Positions 1 to 11,980 of a stretch of 64,000 nt of DNA are shown here, piece by piece; within the stretch, counting starts at the first letter, position 1; each line of letters starts with the position of its first letter. The notes under the pieces are model-generated. The model did no database searches and was not told the origin of the DNA. It saw only the letters and a program-made list of their open reading frames with translations. This DNA comes from Drosophila pseudoobscura. Lineage: Eukaryota; Arthropoda; Insecta; Diptera; Drosophilidae. Made by a program: the position numbers and the translations under genes. The stretch covers positions 67,471,869-67,535,868 of the forward strand of contig NC_046683.1 in NCBI RefSeq assembly GCF_009870125.1, read 5' to 3'.

Positions 1-149
1 GGATTGAATCGGAGTGATGCTCGAATGGAACTTCGTGAATTAGAATGGGGATGAGTCAAGAAAACATCGCCGGACTTGTGAATTAAATCTTTGCCTATGG
101 CAGCTTAATGATGATGTTCGCTTAAGCAGTCTCTGTTGCTGTGGTTCCG

Positions 150-155
150 TTTATT
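150..155 (-). terminator. possible poly(A) signal of Tequila
   Basis: An AATAAA hexamer lies on the minus strand about 155 nt downstream of the Tequila stop codon. It is the only canonical hexamer I noticed in the first 309 bases, which are otherwise AT-rich and hold no reading frame I can support. They are best read as 3'UTR and flank. Confidence 0.4.
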
Positions 156-309
156 AGCATTGATTATGCTATTAATGTACGCTGCGTGCACGACATTTAA
201 TTTGTGTGGAGACGTAAACTTACAATTTTTAAAAGAAATATTCAAAAAAATTAATTACAAAATTCGTATTATATATTTAATAGTCATGTAAGCGAAAGGT
301 GGTTCTCCT

Positions 310-3300
310 CTAAAATCGCAACAAGCTCTCATTGATCTTCTCGTAGATCCAATCGATATAATGGTTCACACGGACATAGACACCTGGTCTATTTATGTAG
401 CCGCAGTGCTGGCCCCACGATATGAGGCCATACAAGGTTTCACCATCTGAGAATAGTTTAATTTGTCATCAGGATCTTTGGATTGGCTTAGAGAAGGATA
501 TTTTACCATCATCAGAACAGACGAGCGGACCGCCAGAGTCGCCCTCGCAGGCATCTACACTCTCGTCCATAGAACCAGCACAGAACATACCTGCAAAAAG
601 GCAAAAGATTGGAATGCGTTTCTAAAAGACTTAGTTTTAGTTAAAAGTACCTTCGGACATGGCTGAGCCATAGACTTTCGATTGCTTGCAGGTTTCATCA
701 GGCAAAATGGGCAGCTCCGCAGATCTCAGTACTTGAGAAGGAGCTGAAAAAGAGGAACAAATGAATCGGATGCGGGTGCAGGAAAACTCTGATTTATAAC
801 CCGACTTACTGGAAACTCCAGATTTGATAGAGCCCCAGCCGGAAATTGTGCAATTTCGATTGCCTTGGAAAACCACATTCTTGTCCGGCAGACAGATGGG
901 CTGGACATAGTCGCTGAACTTCAGGGGACGCTTCAGCACCACCACAGCGATGTCGTTGTTCATGTGAGTGCCGTCGCGGAACTTCTCGTGCGTGTACCAC
1001 TTCTCAATGAAAGTGTCCACCTCGGAGGACTCGGCAATGTTGGCATAGTGATCTCCCACCCGCACAAAGTACGCATCCTTTGCGTTGCCATAGAGACAGT
1101 GGGCGGCTGTGAGTAGATGGCGCTTGGAGATCACCACGGCCCCGCACCAGTGACTGGAGATACCGCCACGTCCTCGTGTTCGAATGGTGGCCTGCCACGG
1201 ATGACGACCCCGACGCGCTGTCTTTCCCTTCACCACACGCTCCCCGCTATGAGCATACTCATCCGACAAATCGTCCTTGAAGATTCCACAGCGGCGAGGA
1301 GAGCGCATGGCACGGCTGGACCGCTCCCACAGGCCAATGTCGGAGTAGGACAGGGCTGCACTTTTCCCTGATTCACCCTGCTTCAGCGCTTTGAGGCGGC
1401 TTGCTGATCGAGGAGGTGGTCCTGCCGAGCAATGCAGGGCCACATCCTCGGTGTGATTGCAGTTGTGGTCGCCCCAGTTCCAGTGGCTGCATTTGTCGAT
1501 GCTGCTCTCATTGCCAAAGCACATCACCTGATCCAGCCAAATGGGTCCGTTTCCATGGCCAAAGATGTTATTCTCCAGTTTCTGTGGGTTTTCAAGGGAA
1601 AAGATCTTGCATTCACTAGAATTCTCTACTTAACTTCCTTACCGCTGGTCCATAGTAGCCCAAGGAATTGCATGCCACCTGGGCAGACTTTAAGTTGAAG
1701 TCATCATCGCACACGCTACCCCACACGCCATGGTATTTGACTTCCAGTCGGCCTTCATTGGAGCTGCGACCTCCCTCCAAACGAAACTCAACAGGAGCCT
1801 GTGTGGGAATGATCATCATTAGATTGCATTGGGGATACTTCTCCACCTGTGTTTAACCCACCTGACAAACGGTCGGGCTTTCGTCCGACTTATCTGCACA
1901 GTCCGCAGTATGGTCGCAAACGAAGGCTGGCGGTATGCACTCCTTGGAGGTCTGACAGAGCCAGTAGTTGTTCGGACACTTCATCATGGGGACCTTGCAG
2001 GCAACGCCGGCCACCTCATCGACTCCACAATTGTGGACGCCCCAGCCCTTGAAGTGGCAATCCTTCAGCATCGTTTCGTTGCCCTGGCACTCGACCTCGT
2101 CCATGGCGTAGTTGAAGTTCTGATCGGCAGGAGCATAAAAGGAGCTACCGCGAACCTCTTGGGCACCCAACTTGTAGCCCAGCTCCCGGCACACCACATC
2201 GGCGTCCCTTAGTCCGAACTTGTCATCGCACACATAGCCCCACTGGCCATTGACTGAAAAATGGTAATGGTTAAGTATAGACTTCATTCTCTTGGTTTAT
2301 CTACTCACTTTTGACTGATATCCGACCCATGTGCGGCATCTCTCCGCCGGTCAGACGCACCTCGTAGCCCAAGTGATTGCAGTTGCTCTCGTCTAGGCGA
2401 TTTCCACAGTGGTTAAAGCCATCACAGACGGAGTCCTGCGGCACGCAGATTCCGTTCTGGCAATCGAATTCGCAGGTTTCATTGAAGAAGCTTCGCACAT
2501 CTATTCTGGATGTGACAGACTCGGCATTCGGATTGGTCATCAGCTTCCAGTCGGTCTCCTTCTCCGGCTGCTGATGTTCGGGAAGTTCCCATTCGGGTAA
2601 GGTTTCCTTTTTAGGGAACGGATTGGGCATCTCCGGATGACGACGATGGAAATCGGGGCTGTGCTCGTGGTGTCTGTGTGGATTGTGGTGATGAGAGTTA
2701 GGGGGAGGATGGTTGTGTTTTTGGAGGGAGAGCGGATCGAGGAGATTTGGATGGCGTCTGTGGAAGTCACGACTGTGACCGGACGCGTGCCAATTGATTG
2801 TGGTTGTTTCGATTTCCGCTCTGCGGGTGCTCCGATGGAAGTCAGTCGGGGATTGGTACGTGGTGGGATCTATGGTCTGCTCGGTTCGGGCCGTTTCCCC
2901 GGCATCTGGAAAAACAGAGTAGTCGTCAGTTAGGTCCAAGCTCTCCTGTTCCCCGGCTTTAATCAGTTCGGCGTCATCGTCTGGATTGGGTGTTGTGGTA
3001 GCTATTCTTTCAGGTATTGAAGTTATTGTTGTAGTGCTCGTAGTCGTTGTAGGGCTAGTGCTCGTTAAAGGTTTGCTAATCACAGAGACTATCGCCGATT
3101 CTGCCTGCTTGGCCTGTCTCTCCTGGGCATTGCCACTGTGATTGAAGTAAGGACGTAGCATAAGCTTCAGAGCCTCACTGATGGCCAGTTGGGAGACTGG
3201 ATCAGCCGGTGTGGAGGCTTGCGAGGAAAGACTCTTGGGAGGACTATAAAACTGATGATTAAAGGGAGGCGGCGCCAGCCCACTTCTCTCGCTTGTAGTC

Positions 3301-6300
3301 GCCTCTGTTGGTAAATCTATCTCCTCATATTCAAAATTGTCTTCAGCAACGAGCAGATCGTCGGAGTCGTCAGTTCGAGCTGTCGTCGTACTGGTTATCA
3401 CTGACCCCTTGGCCCAGGAGGCATTACGCGAATGGGATATGCCCGCATACGAGGGACTGTAGTGCGGATGACTGGCACTCTGTGGCACCGACGCATTGCC
3501 TATGTGCGGATAAATGGGATACGTGTGCAGCTTCGAGGGCGTCTTTGTTGTGGGTAACTGCGTGGGTATAGGGGGACTGGGGTTGGGCGGCAGTAGTCCC
3601 CCATAAAGATTCGATTCATCGGAAGGAGCTCCCCGATAGCTGGGCCTCTCATTGGGGCTGGGTAAATGGGGCTGCAGAGAGGCAATTGGATTGAAACGGG
3701 TTCCTATCTGATGTGATTCACTAGGCAGCTGATCAGAATCGTGATTAGGTGGAAGCAATCCCTGACTGGGTAGTCTCGGATAGGTCTGAGGATCTTGTGG
3801 TTTCTGTTGATTGGGAAAAGATTCGGGACTGTAACCCAAATCGATTGGTTGCTGTCCTGCTAAGGGGGTTCCGGATGGGTGTTCCCTTTCAAAAGGTCGC
3901 TGTTCTGCTAAATGAGCTCTGAAATGGGATTCCCTTCCACTAGGCTGATACTGATTGTAAGTCGGTGGATTGTCAGGCTTATAATCAAGTTCTAGGGTTT
4001 GTTGTCCACCAAGAGGAGCAAGTGGAGGCATTGATGGTGTTTGTTTTGGGGGAATGGGCTGCCATCTGTTGGTCGGTGAGCCGTGTTCGACACTGGGGCT
4101 GAAGTTGTACCCCGTTGTATCAATAGATCCTGGAGCCTGTCCTCGCGGGTTTGCTTCCTTCTCAACACGTTCGGCGTAGAACACCTGACCAGGAGTGGTG
4201 GGTGCCAGAGGAGCGCTAGGCACCATGGGTGCCAGAGGAGTCTTAGATGTAGGATAATTACGGTTGAGCTGAAGGGATCCCTCCACATAGAGCACACTCT
4301 GGGTGGGGGATCGATGGTCGTAGGAGCTGCCCTGACCGGACCAACCCTGCGAAGGATTGGCATGATACTGTGGACTGTGCTGGAAGCCGATGCCAGGAGG
4401 GCGCTGCATATTCATATCCCTCCAGCGATCGCCGTCGCCAACCACTGTGGTCGTTGTCCTGGCCACATACCGGTTTCCCCACTGATCCTGGCCGGCTGTC
4501 TCGTAGGATTTTGACTGGCGATTGTCTGCAAGTAGAAGGAGAGGATTTAACACTAGTCGGACACGACCCAAGGGTTAGTAACCATTAAGCTGATCCCTCC
4601 ACCCATAAGAGGCTTCCCCTTCCCCCCCCACGATATAATCGCAGCGATCGTGGCTTGGCATCTCTGCGTCCGGCCCACACAATCGACGGGAAATACTAAA
4701 AATCTGTCCACTCGGGCAGTCGTAGATTTCGGCCAGGCCCGGCTGGCATCTGATGAACTTGCTGGAAATCCTCGGATGTGGCAGGGATCCACTGACTCCC
4801 ACGGGACAGACGGTTTTTACTCCCTCGGCTTTCATTTGCTGCGTCCACTCGTAGATGATCAGTAGCTCGCTGTTCGTGTAGAGGCGATCCTCACGCATCA
4901 CTTGCTCCTTGGGCTGGCACAGACCACGGCGTACACTGAAATATTGGTCTGCCGGACAGCTCGTCAGGATCATTCCGTTTGGCCCGCAGCTCAGGAACTT
5001 CGCGCAGTCGAAAGGATAGACAAAGTTCCCACTGGCCCCCGTGGGACATCTCACAACTGGAAGGACATAGTGTCAAGCTCGTCAACGCACAATTTAGAAC
5101 TCGCTTAAGTCCTACTCACAGGCATCCTCCTCCACGGACCTCTGCTGGTTATACGGTATGCGATCCCCGCTGGCCACTTGCTGATGGGGCACGCAAAAGC
5201 CGCGAGAAATGCTGAAGACATCGGTGGTCGAACATCTCCGTGTCAGAGTGTGACCCTCCATGCAATGAAGATAGCCCATGGCATCGAAGGGATTTGGGAA
5301 CAGGCCGGTCACTCTGGGCGGACACATCAAAGCAGCAGGCGCTGGCTGGTAGCCTCCTTCTTGTGGGAAGCCCCTGCCCTGCGATTGCTGGTATCCTCCG
5401 TCAAAGGCCGGTCCAGTTGGTTGTGCTTGTGGCGGATATCCTGCAGCCTGTGGAATGATGCTCCCCAGCGATGGCTGATTTCCTCCGCCAAATACAGGTA
5501 CATATCGTTGTGGCTGGTACCTTCCGTCAAGTGGAAGTCCTGAATGTTGTGGCTGATATCCTCCGTCATGTGGGAAGCCCCTTCCCGGCAAGGGCTGTTC
5601 TGATTCGGCCTCTTCGCTCAATTCATGCTGTGTCTCGCCCAGATACTCGACGCGATCGTAGGACGCCGTTACCTTGTCCCTGGCCACGCAGATCTGCTGT
5701 GAGATGCTGAAGACCTCACCCTGCTTGCAGCTCTCGATGGCGGTCTGCTGATCCCAGCAGATTACATACTTGGTGCAGTCAAAGGGATGCAAATAATAGC
5801 CCTGGCTTCGGGGAGGACACGTGATCATTGTGAGGTCCTGCATGAAGTCCGCTGAGAGGGAGATGCTGCATCTCGAATCAATAGTAAAGGATCAATGTTT
5901 CAGGAAGCTTACTCAAAAACTGGCCACTGAGATATACGTAATCCAGGAAGTCATGGGCAGAGAGGAGATGACGCGCCGCGCACACGCGTTGGGAGAGACT
6001 GAAGACGAAACCCGATGGACAACCCTCTACCTGGAGAAGCCCATTTTGGCACTTTACAAAGTGACCCGCATGGAAGGGATATGGATAGTTGCCTTGGAGA
6101 TTTCGTGGACACGATCTGAGTGGAGATTGCAGTGTCTGACTGTCTTGATAGCTGTACGTAGTCTGAACCTGCAGTTCCTCCAAGAACTTGACGCGATCTT
6201 CACTGTTCAGCTGACTGCGCGGCCGGCAAGCCTTCTGCGACAGACTGAAGGCCATCTGTTGCTCACAGGCGAGAATGGTCATCTTGCTAGCAGAGCATCG

Positions 6301-9300
6301 GACATATTTGCCAGCATCGTAGGGATAGAGGTGGAGTCCGTCGGTGCCACCAGGACAAGCGGATAGGATCATAGCTGGGAGAGTCAAAGGGTAAATGAAA
6401 ATGCTTGACCCCGATGATAGGACTTACAATACTCGTAGCTGATCTCCGAGGTAATGTATGTCACATAGTCGGAGTAAACCAATTGGGACTTGAGCTGGCA
6501 ATACCCCCTGGATATGCTGAACACATAGCCAGGCTGGCAGCTCTGAACGGCCACTTTTCCGGCCTTGCAATTGAGAAACTTGGTCTGATCGAAGGGATGG
6601 ACAAAGAGACCATCCACTCCCGCAGGGCACAGGAGATCGCTTGGATTCGTCTCCACTGCAGTGAAAGGGTCGGCTAAGAAGGGGCTGATACTGATTAGCG
6701 TTCATTCAAAAGTAGCGAGCAAAGAATGGATTGCAGAATGGTAAAACATGCCCAAATGGAAAAGCAAAAAAGTGAAAGAAGAATGATTCGACTTACAAGA
6801 AGGCTGTGTGGGTTCGTAAATATGCTCTGGACCACTCAAGTGGGCTGTCGTTTTACTTGTTTTAGTATGCGCTGATGGATTGAGGACCGTCGAAGCACTC
6901 CTGCCACTGCAGTCCACTTTAAAGGCAAAATCACAGGTGCTGCTGGCAGTGCTCCATGCTGTTCCTGGCCCACAGCTTTCAACGAAGGTCTGACCATTGG
7001 CGCAATTCAGGAACTTGGTGCAGTCGAAGGGATGGACTTGAAGTCCAAAAGCACCCGGTGGACATGAAGCATAGCCGTTTACATTCAGGTTTTTTCCATA
7101 TGACTGTCGTCCTGCGCCGTCTTCACTTGGTTCGTGCTGCGCCTCCCATAGATACTCCACGCTGTCGTAGTTTGCTGCCAGTTGATCCTTGGAAACACAT
7201 CTCTGCAGGGAGATGCTGAACACCAGGCCCTGCTGGCAGCTTTCGATGGCAGTCTGCTGATCGAGGCACTTCAGATACTTGGTACAGTCGAAGGGATGCA
7301 GATAATATCCCCTGCTCTGCGGAGGACATGCAACAGCTGTGAAATCATGCATAAATTCAGCTGCGAAAGGAGAATGTCACTTCGGATCAATGCTGAATGT
7401 GTATGGGGTTAGCTTACTGGAGAACTCAACGCTGAGGTAGGAATAATCCAGGTATTCATGCGCAGAGAGGAGATGACGAGCAGCACACGCGCGTTTGGAG
7501 AGACTGAAAACGAAGCCAGATGGACAACATTCTACCTGGAGAAGCCCATTTTGGCACTTTACAAAGTGACCCGCATGGAAGGGATATGGATAGTTGCCTT
7601 GAAGGTTGAGGGGACAAGATCTGAGCGAGGACAGAACTGTTGGCCCATGACTGTCTAGATAACTGACAGTAGTGGTCGTCTGAACTTCTATTTCCTCCCA
7701 GAACCTGACCCGATCTCCACTGCGAACTTGACGACGCGGCCGACAATCTCTTTGCGACAGACTGAAAGCATTCTGCGGCCCACACTCGAGGATGGACATT
7801 TGGCCACTAGCGAAGCATCGGACATATTTCCCAGCATCATAAGGATAGAGATGGAGGCCTTCTAGTCCGTTAGGACATGCAGTTAGTATCAGAGCTGAGA
7901 GAGTGAACTGATTTAAGGAAAATGGAAGGAAAATTCACCAAATCGGGGGACTTACAAAACTCGTAGCTGATCTCAGAGATAGTATAAGTGACGTAGTCAT
8001 TGAGGATCAACTGAGATTTCAAATGACAATACCCCTTCGATATGCTAAACACATTTCCGGACTGACAGCCCTGAACGGCCACCTTTCCGTCCTTACAATT
8101 GAGGAACTTGGTCTGATCGAAGGGATGAACAAAAAGACCATTCGCTCCGGTAGGACACAGTATATCGCTGACATGAAGCTCGGAAGAATTGAAAGTAGAA
8201 GCTAAGATAAGGCATTGGAGGAAAGATTATATACATATATCAAAAAACATGGAAAGCAATATAGATCAAAAGCAGGCAAAAGCAAAGGCATGAACCGCAT
8301 GAATCGAGATGAGAAACACAAACCCAAATAGAAAACGAGATGAACCAAAGCAAGGCAAAGCAGGATAAAGATCAGGAATATAATTCGACTTACAGGACGA
8401 CTGGGAGGAAGAGGAGGCTGAAAAAACACATACCAATCTGTGGGCATCGAAGTTCTGCCCAGGGGGACATTGCTCAACCCTCGCTTGGACACCGATGCCG
8501 CATACCAGATACTTGTACGGATCCCGATGATGCTGATGGAGCCCACGCAGACCGGGAGGACAGCGTGGGACTTCCGAGGAGACTTGAGAGAAGCCTTACC
8601 CAGGTGTTAGTTAGTGGTAATCGGTGAGCATTAATCATACATACCTTGTCCGGCCGCTTCTGCCCCACAGTCGACGGTGCTCTTGTGAACACAAACTAGG
8701 GCGGATGGACTGAATGCCGTGCCAGGTCCGCAGTCCTGCACAAAGGCTTTTCCATTGGCGCAATTGAGAAACTTTGTACAATCCGTCGGATGTGGCTGCA
8801 ATCCAATCACTCCAGGCGTACACCTGGGCTCTGTATCCACTTCCCTCAGACGCGCTGATCGATTCGGCTCAGCTGCTTGTGCTCCTCCTGCAGGCGTGGC
8901 ACATGCCACATTGCTGGGATGATCGCACACCAGCGTTCTGGCATTGAAAAGGGTTCCGGGTGCACATGTCTGGATGGTGGGACTGCCGTTGTGGCAGTTC
9001 ACGTAGCGATGACAGTCATAGGGATAGGACACCACTCCCGAGAACTGAGGAGGACAGGCTCCACCTCCAACTCCTCCCTCCGATGGTCGCTCGTAGATGG
9101 GCTGCTCTTGAATGTTCCCGCTGCTCCCGTACGCTGAATGCCCTGCCGATAACCCGGCTTGTTCTGCCTGATTGCTGCCGCTCGTCCGGTAGCCACCAGA
9201 ATGATAAGCATTTGCCTCATGCCCCTGTCGAATGCATAATTGCGAAATAAGTATTATTAAAAACATCAATTGAATTCGATCTTTGGGGTACAGCTTGTAA

Positions 9301-9478
9301 TTAGGATCAATTTAAGTGCGCAAATACTTCCTGTATACAATTGGCAAACTAATTCGTAATCGGAATCCCAGGAAAAGGAGGGTTCTTCTGTTCTGAATAA
9401 TAATCCACGAAGTATTCATGCAATACTAACATTGACCACCAGGAGCAACAACCAAAGGCCCAAAAGCCACTTGGCCAT
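310..9478 (-). CDS. Tequila: Tequila, mosaic chitin-binding/LDLa/SRCR trypsin-like protease
   Basis: Exons read on the minus strand: 9478-9431, 9224-8645, 8582-8394, 8201-7956, 7894-7418, 7360-6797, 6655-6428, 6374-5913, 5851-5120, 5056-4583, 4525-2309, 2253-1862, 1846-1643, 1581-810, 743-651, 590-507 and 446-310. All phases agree, giving 2,632 aa. Exon 1 encodes a signal-peptide core ([16 protein letters not shown]). Fifteen six-cysteine CBM14-like domains follow (to about residue 1330), although several have lost a cysteine. Next come a roughly 690-residue Pro/Thr/Gln-rich linker, LDLa, SRCR, LDLa, SRCR and the S1 protease. The protease has an R|VVKG activation site near residue 2387, His in LTAAHC, Asp in NNDIAV and Ser in GDSGGP. 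Asp six residues before that Ser predicts trypsin-like specificity. The family is related to neurotrypsin. Predicted secreted. Oddity: the join between exons 12 and 13 is a 15-nt gap holding an in-frame TAA (see findings). The name comes from architecture and remembered synteny. Confidence 0.88.
6026..6096 (-). repeat. 71-nt block identical to 7531-7601 in Tequila
   Basis: Second copy of the identical block, in exon 8. The identity starts and stops abruptly, which suggests gene conversion or a recent exchange within the duplicated exon set. Confidence 0.85.
7531..7601 (-). repeat. 71-nt block identical to 6026-6096 in Tequila
   Basis: This is part of a duplicated chitin-binding domain (protein motif [17 protein letters not shown]). 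The 71 bases are identical in exons 5 and 8, while the flanking parts of the same domains differ. It belongs to a larger duplication in which exons 4-5-6 (8201-6797) correspond in order to exons 7-8-9 (6655-5120). Confidence 0.85.
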
Positions 9479-10069
9479 GTTTCCTTGGACGATAATTATG
9501 TTTTTTTGAATGTTTATATATGTATATTCTTTTAATCTACAGATACTGATAGCAGCTGTTCAAAGATTTTGCCCGAGACGCGATCGAATTTCTGTTTTAA
9601 CTTGTAGTCCCGCTCAAGTCTCAGCCTCGACTGACTCAGCGCTCGCATTTCAATTCTATTGGAAAGAGGGAATCTCTATCTCTGCTCCCTGCTCGCTGAT
9701 AGATGCTGATGAAGCTCTCGTCGCCAGAGCCAATTGAGTCTGGAATTATCTGTTTTAGTAAACTCAAGACCTTTTTTTTTACTGTCTTATCGCTGCATTT
9801 TGTTTGTATTATTTTTTTGATGGTTTTTCCCTCACATATTTCTGTTCTGTTCTGAAACTACTGATAATGAATTAGATGATGGATGGATCACATCCACGAT
9901 GTGATGATGATGATGATCTACAATGGCGCATAGACGCGTGTACTCTTGATGCATTTTATGGCTGCTCTGCTTATATTTACACAACGTTCAACGCATTTAA
10001 CAAACAACTTAAGTCTCACCTAATTTAGACTAGATAGATGACTATGGCTATGGTTCTATGGGGATTGGA
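9479..10069. other. spacer between Tequila start and COX18 stop
   Basis: Holds the Tequila 5' flank (both neighbours are on the minus strand) and the COX18 3' end. I see poly-T runs and a GATGATGAT tract near 9900. There is no convincing TATA box, no canonical minus-strand AATAAA near the COX18 stop, and no supported gene. Confidence 0.5.
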
Positions 10070-11177
10070 TCACTTGGTTGTCGGCTTATCTGCAGGCGGC
10101 GGAGCGAGCTTCACTTTTTGCTGTATCTTTAGCCAGATCTGGTCGTACGGTTGGCTCAGTTCCGTTTGGGTTTTGGGTATTCCCACTGCCCGTCGCACTT
10201 CAGGGGAGAGAAGCAACATATTTTGGGCCAGACCAAAGGTGCTGGAGGCCACCCAGTACACACAGAGAGCCGAGGGCACTGTGCAGGCCACTGGTACCAT
10301 AACGACGCTCAGTCCGCGAAACACATGATTGGCAATGTTCTGCAGACGTGTGGGCCGCCGTGTTCTCGTCATGGCTTGGAGCTCTATGATGCCCAGATTG
10401 AGGAGGCCTAGGGTCACAGGCAGTATATAGGAACTGTCCACCACAGTGAGGTTTGGTATCCAGCCAAATCCGCCAATTGTCATTTCTGTGGCGGTAATCT
10501 GGGCTTGTAATGTGGTCGGATCCGGCAGCATGTAAACCAAATTGCGAAGGGCGACGGACTGGAAAATCCACAGAGGAATCTGACCCCACAGCACGATGAT
10601 TGTCTTCATTGGATGGCAGTTGTCGCGCACTATCAGGTTTTGCCATTGCTTCTTGATCTGAAAGGAAGGGGAATTAGCAATTGCTTAATGAAATTGTCTC
10701 TCTTATGCAAACCGAACGCCTGTAGACGATTGACGTTTCCTTGTCACTCCACTTGAACTTCTGCCTAGCCATCGCCGCCTCACGCTTTAGCTCCTCCACT
10801 AGAGCTGGCATTTCCAAGGCTATCCGCTCTATGCGCGCAGTAATTTTATGCTGGTAAATCGTCAGCGGCAACGTGATGACACCTCGAAACAGGAACGTGG
10901 ACAGCACAATGGAGGACCACCAGGGCAGGTTACTGTAGTCGTGGATCTGGATAAGTGCATCCTGCATATAGGCAACTGGAGTGCTATTTGATAGAGTCTG
11001 CCAAAATCCCACTAGATCGCCAGAATTGGCGAGTTGCACACTTGCCGCCGCCGCTTCTGTTGATGCCAGGCGACGATCGGGCGTGCCGTTTGGTGTGCTT
11101 GCCCGTAAGTAGCCATTGGTGTAGGTGGCCGCAATGTTAGGCCGTCGGCAGGCACGCAGCAGCAGCAACGTTGTCAT
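10070..11177 (-). CDS. COX18: COX18-like mitochondrial inner-membrane insertase (YidC/Oxa1 family)
   Basis: Two exons, 11177-10713 and 10657-10070, separated by a 55-nt intron in phase 0, give 350 aa. The N-terminus (MTTLLLLRACRRP...) is rich in Arg, Leu and Ala and lacks acids, as expected of a mitochondrial presequence. The Oxa1-type core includes WWSSIVLST, RGVITLPLTIYQHKI and, after the intron, VRDNCHPMKT and PLWIFQSVALRNL. The last two match my memory of COX18 better than OXA1L. Family role: insertion or translocation of the COX2 C-terminal domain during cytochrome c oxidase assembly. The donor TCG|GTTTGC is non-consensus, but it restores the frame and the conserved loop. The start is the first in-frame ATG after the promoter motif at 11244-11254. 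Probably equivalent to D. melanogaster CG4942 (from memory). Confidence 0.85.
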
Positions 11178-11243
11178 TTAAAAATTAAAAACAAATCTTG
11201 CTCAACCGAAAGTTGTTTCACCTAACATTCCAGCTGATCAGAT

Positions 11244-11254
11244 TAGTGTGACCA
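11244..11254 (-). promoter_or_regulatory. Ohler motif 1, core promoter of COX18
   Basis: The minus strand reads TGGTCACACTA, an exact match to the Drosophila core-promoter motif 1 consensus YGGTCACACTR. It is oriented toward COX18 and lies about 67 nt upstream of the start codon. This motif is typical of TATA-less, broadly expressed genes, and the transcription start is expected close to it. Confidence 0.7.
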
Positions 11255-11459
11255 TTAGCATTTTTTCCTTTTCTTTTCCATTCTTTCTTCAAACGTAAAC
11301 AAACTTATTCCGTTTGTTTTGCTCAAGCTCATGTGTGTATATATGAGTAAGTAAGGACAAAGTACAAAGCAAAATGTAAAATTTTCAAAAATTTTAAAAT
11401 TGTTTATCGATTTAACTTTTTCCACTTTACCGATTTCAAAAAAAAATTTTGCTACCTCT

Positions 11460-11467
11460 TATCGATA
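11460..11467. promoter_or_regulatory. DRE (TATCGATA)
   Basis: Exact palindromic DREF-binding element, about 280 nt upstream of the COX18 start codon. Together with motif 1 it marks a housekeeping promoter. Confidence 0.6.
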
Positions 11468-11963
11468 AAATATATTTTAAAAATACCGCAAATATACTGA
11501 CGAAGAACAACCAAAAAAAGTTTGCGGAAAAGTGCAACTAATAACATAATTAATTGCAGTGCAATCAATTGCAATGCTTATAGGAGAACATAAACCACAT
11601 AGAATGCGCTGCTGCGTATGACAACAGCCTTTTCAGATAGGTACGCGATCAGCAAACACCTCCAGCAGGCATTTTTATACTTTCGCTGTGCTCCAGAGTG
11701 GAGACTTCTTGTCTTCTTCCTCTTTCCCTCCTTGTTTCGTGAACACAGAAGCAAAAGCAACAACAAAAGGCGATATTTTGTGTGGCAAAACTGGGTGCGT
11801 CGTCATACGGAAAACGGACTTATCGATGAATACATTTTCTAAATTTTTAACAACTTTAAATTGCTTGTATTGTATTTTGTCTAAAACAAGGTTTACAAGT
11901 AAATGTTGCCCGCAACACCGGGACAGCCGGGTAAAAGAGGTCCTTACCCGATTCAAGTTCTGT

Positions 11964-11980
11964 TATCGATACTATCGATA
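11964..11980. promoter_or_regulatory. two adjacent DREs
   Basis: TATCGATA occurs at 11964-11971 and again at 11973-11980, one base apart. They lie between the divergent COX18 and F-box genes, about 0.8 kb upstream of the F-box start, and could serve either promoter. The rest of 11178-12773 is AT-rich with no supported gene. About 12365-12460 resembles the dispersed repeat near 22.4 kb. Confidence 0.6.

Noticed and set aside
2907-2925. Strong acceptor-like CTCTGTTTTTCCAG inside the large Tequila exon
   Set aside because: The frame is open across it and I found no good donor upstream that would keep phase, so I treat it as coding, though an alternative intron is possible.
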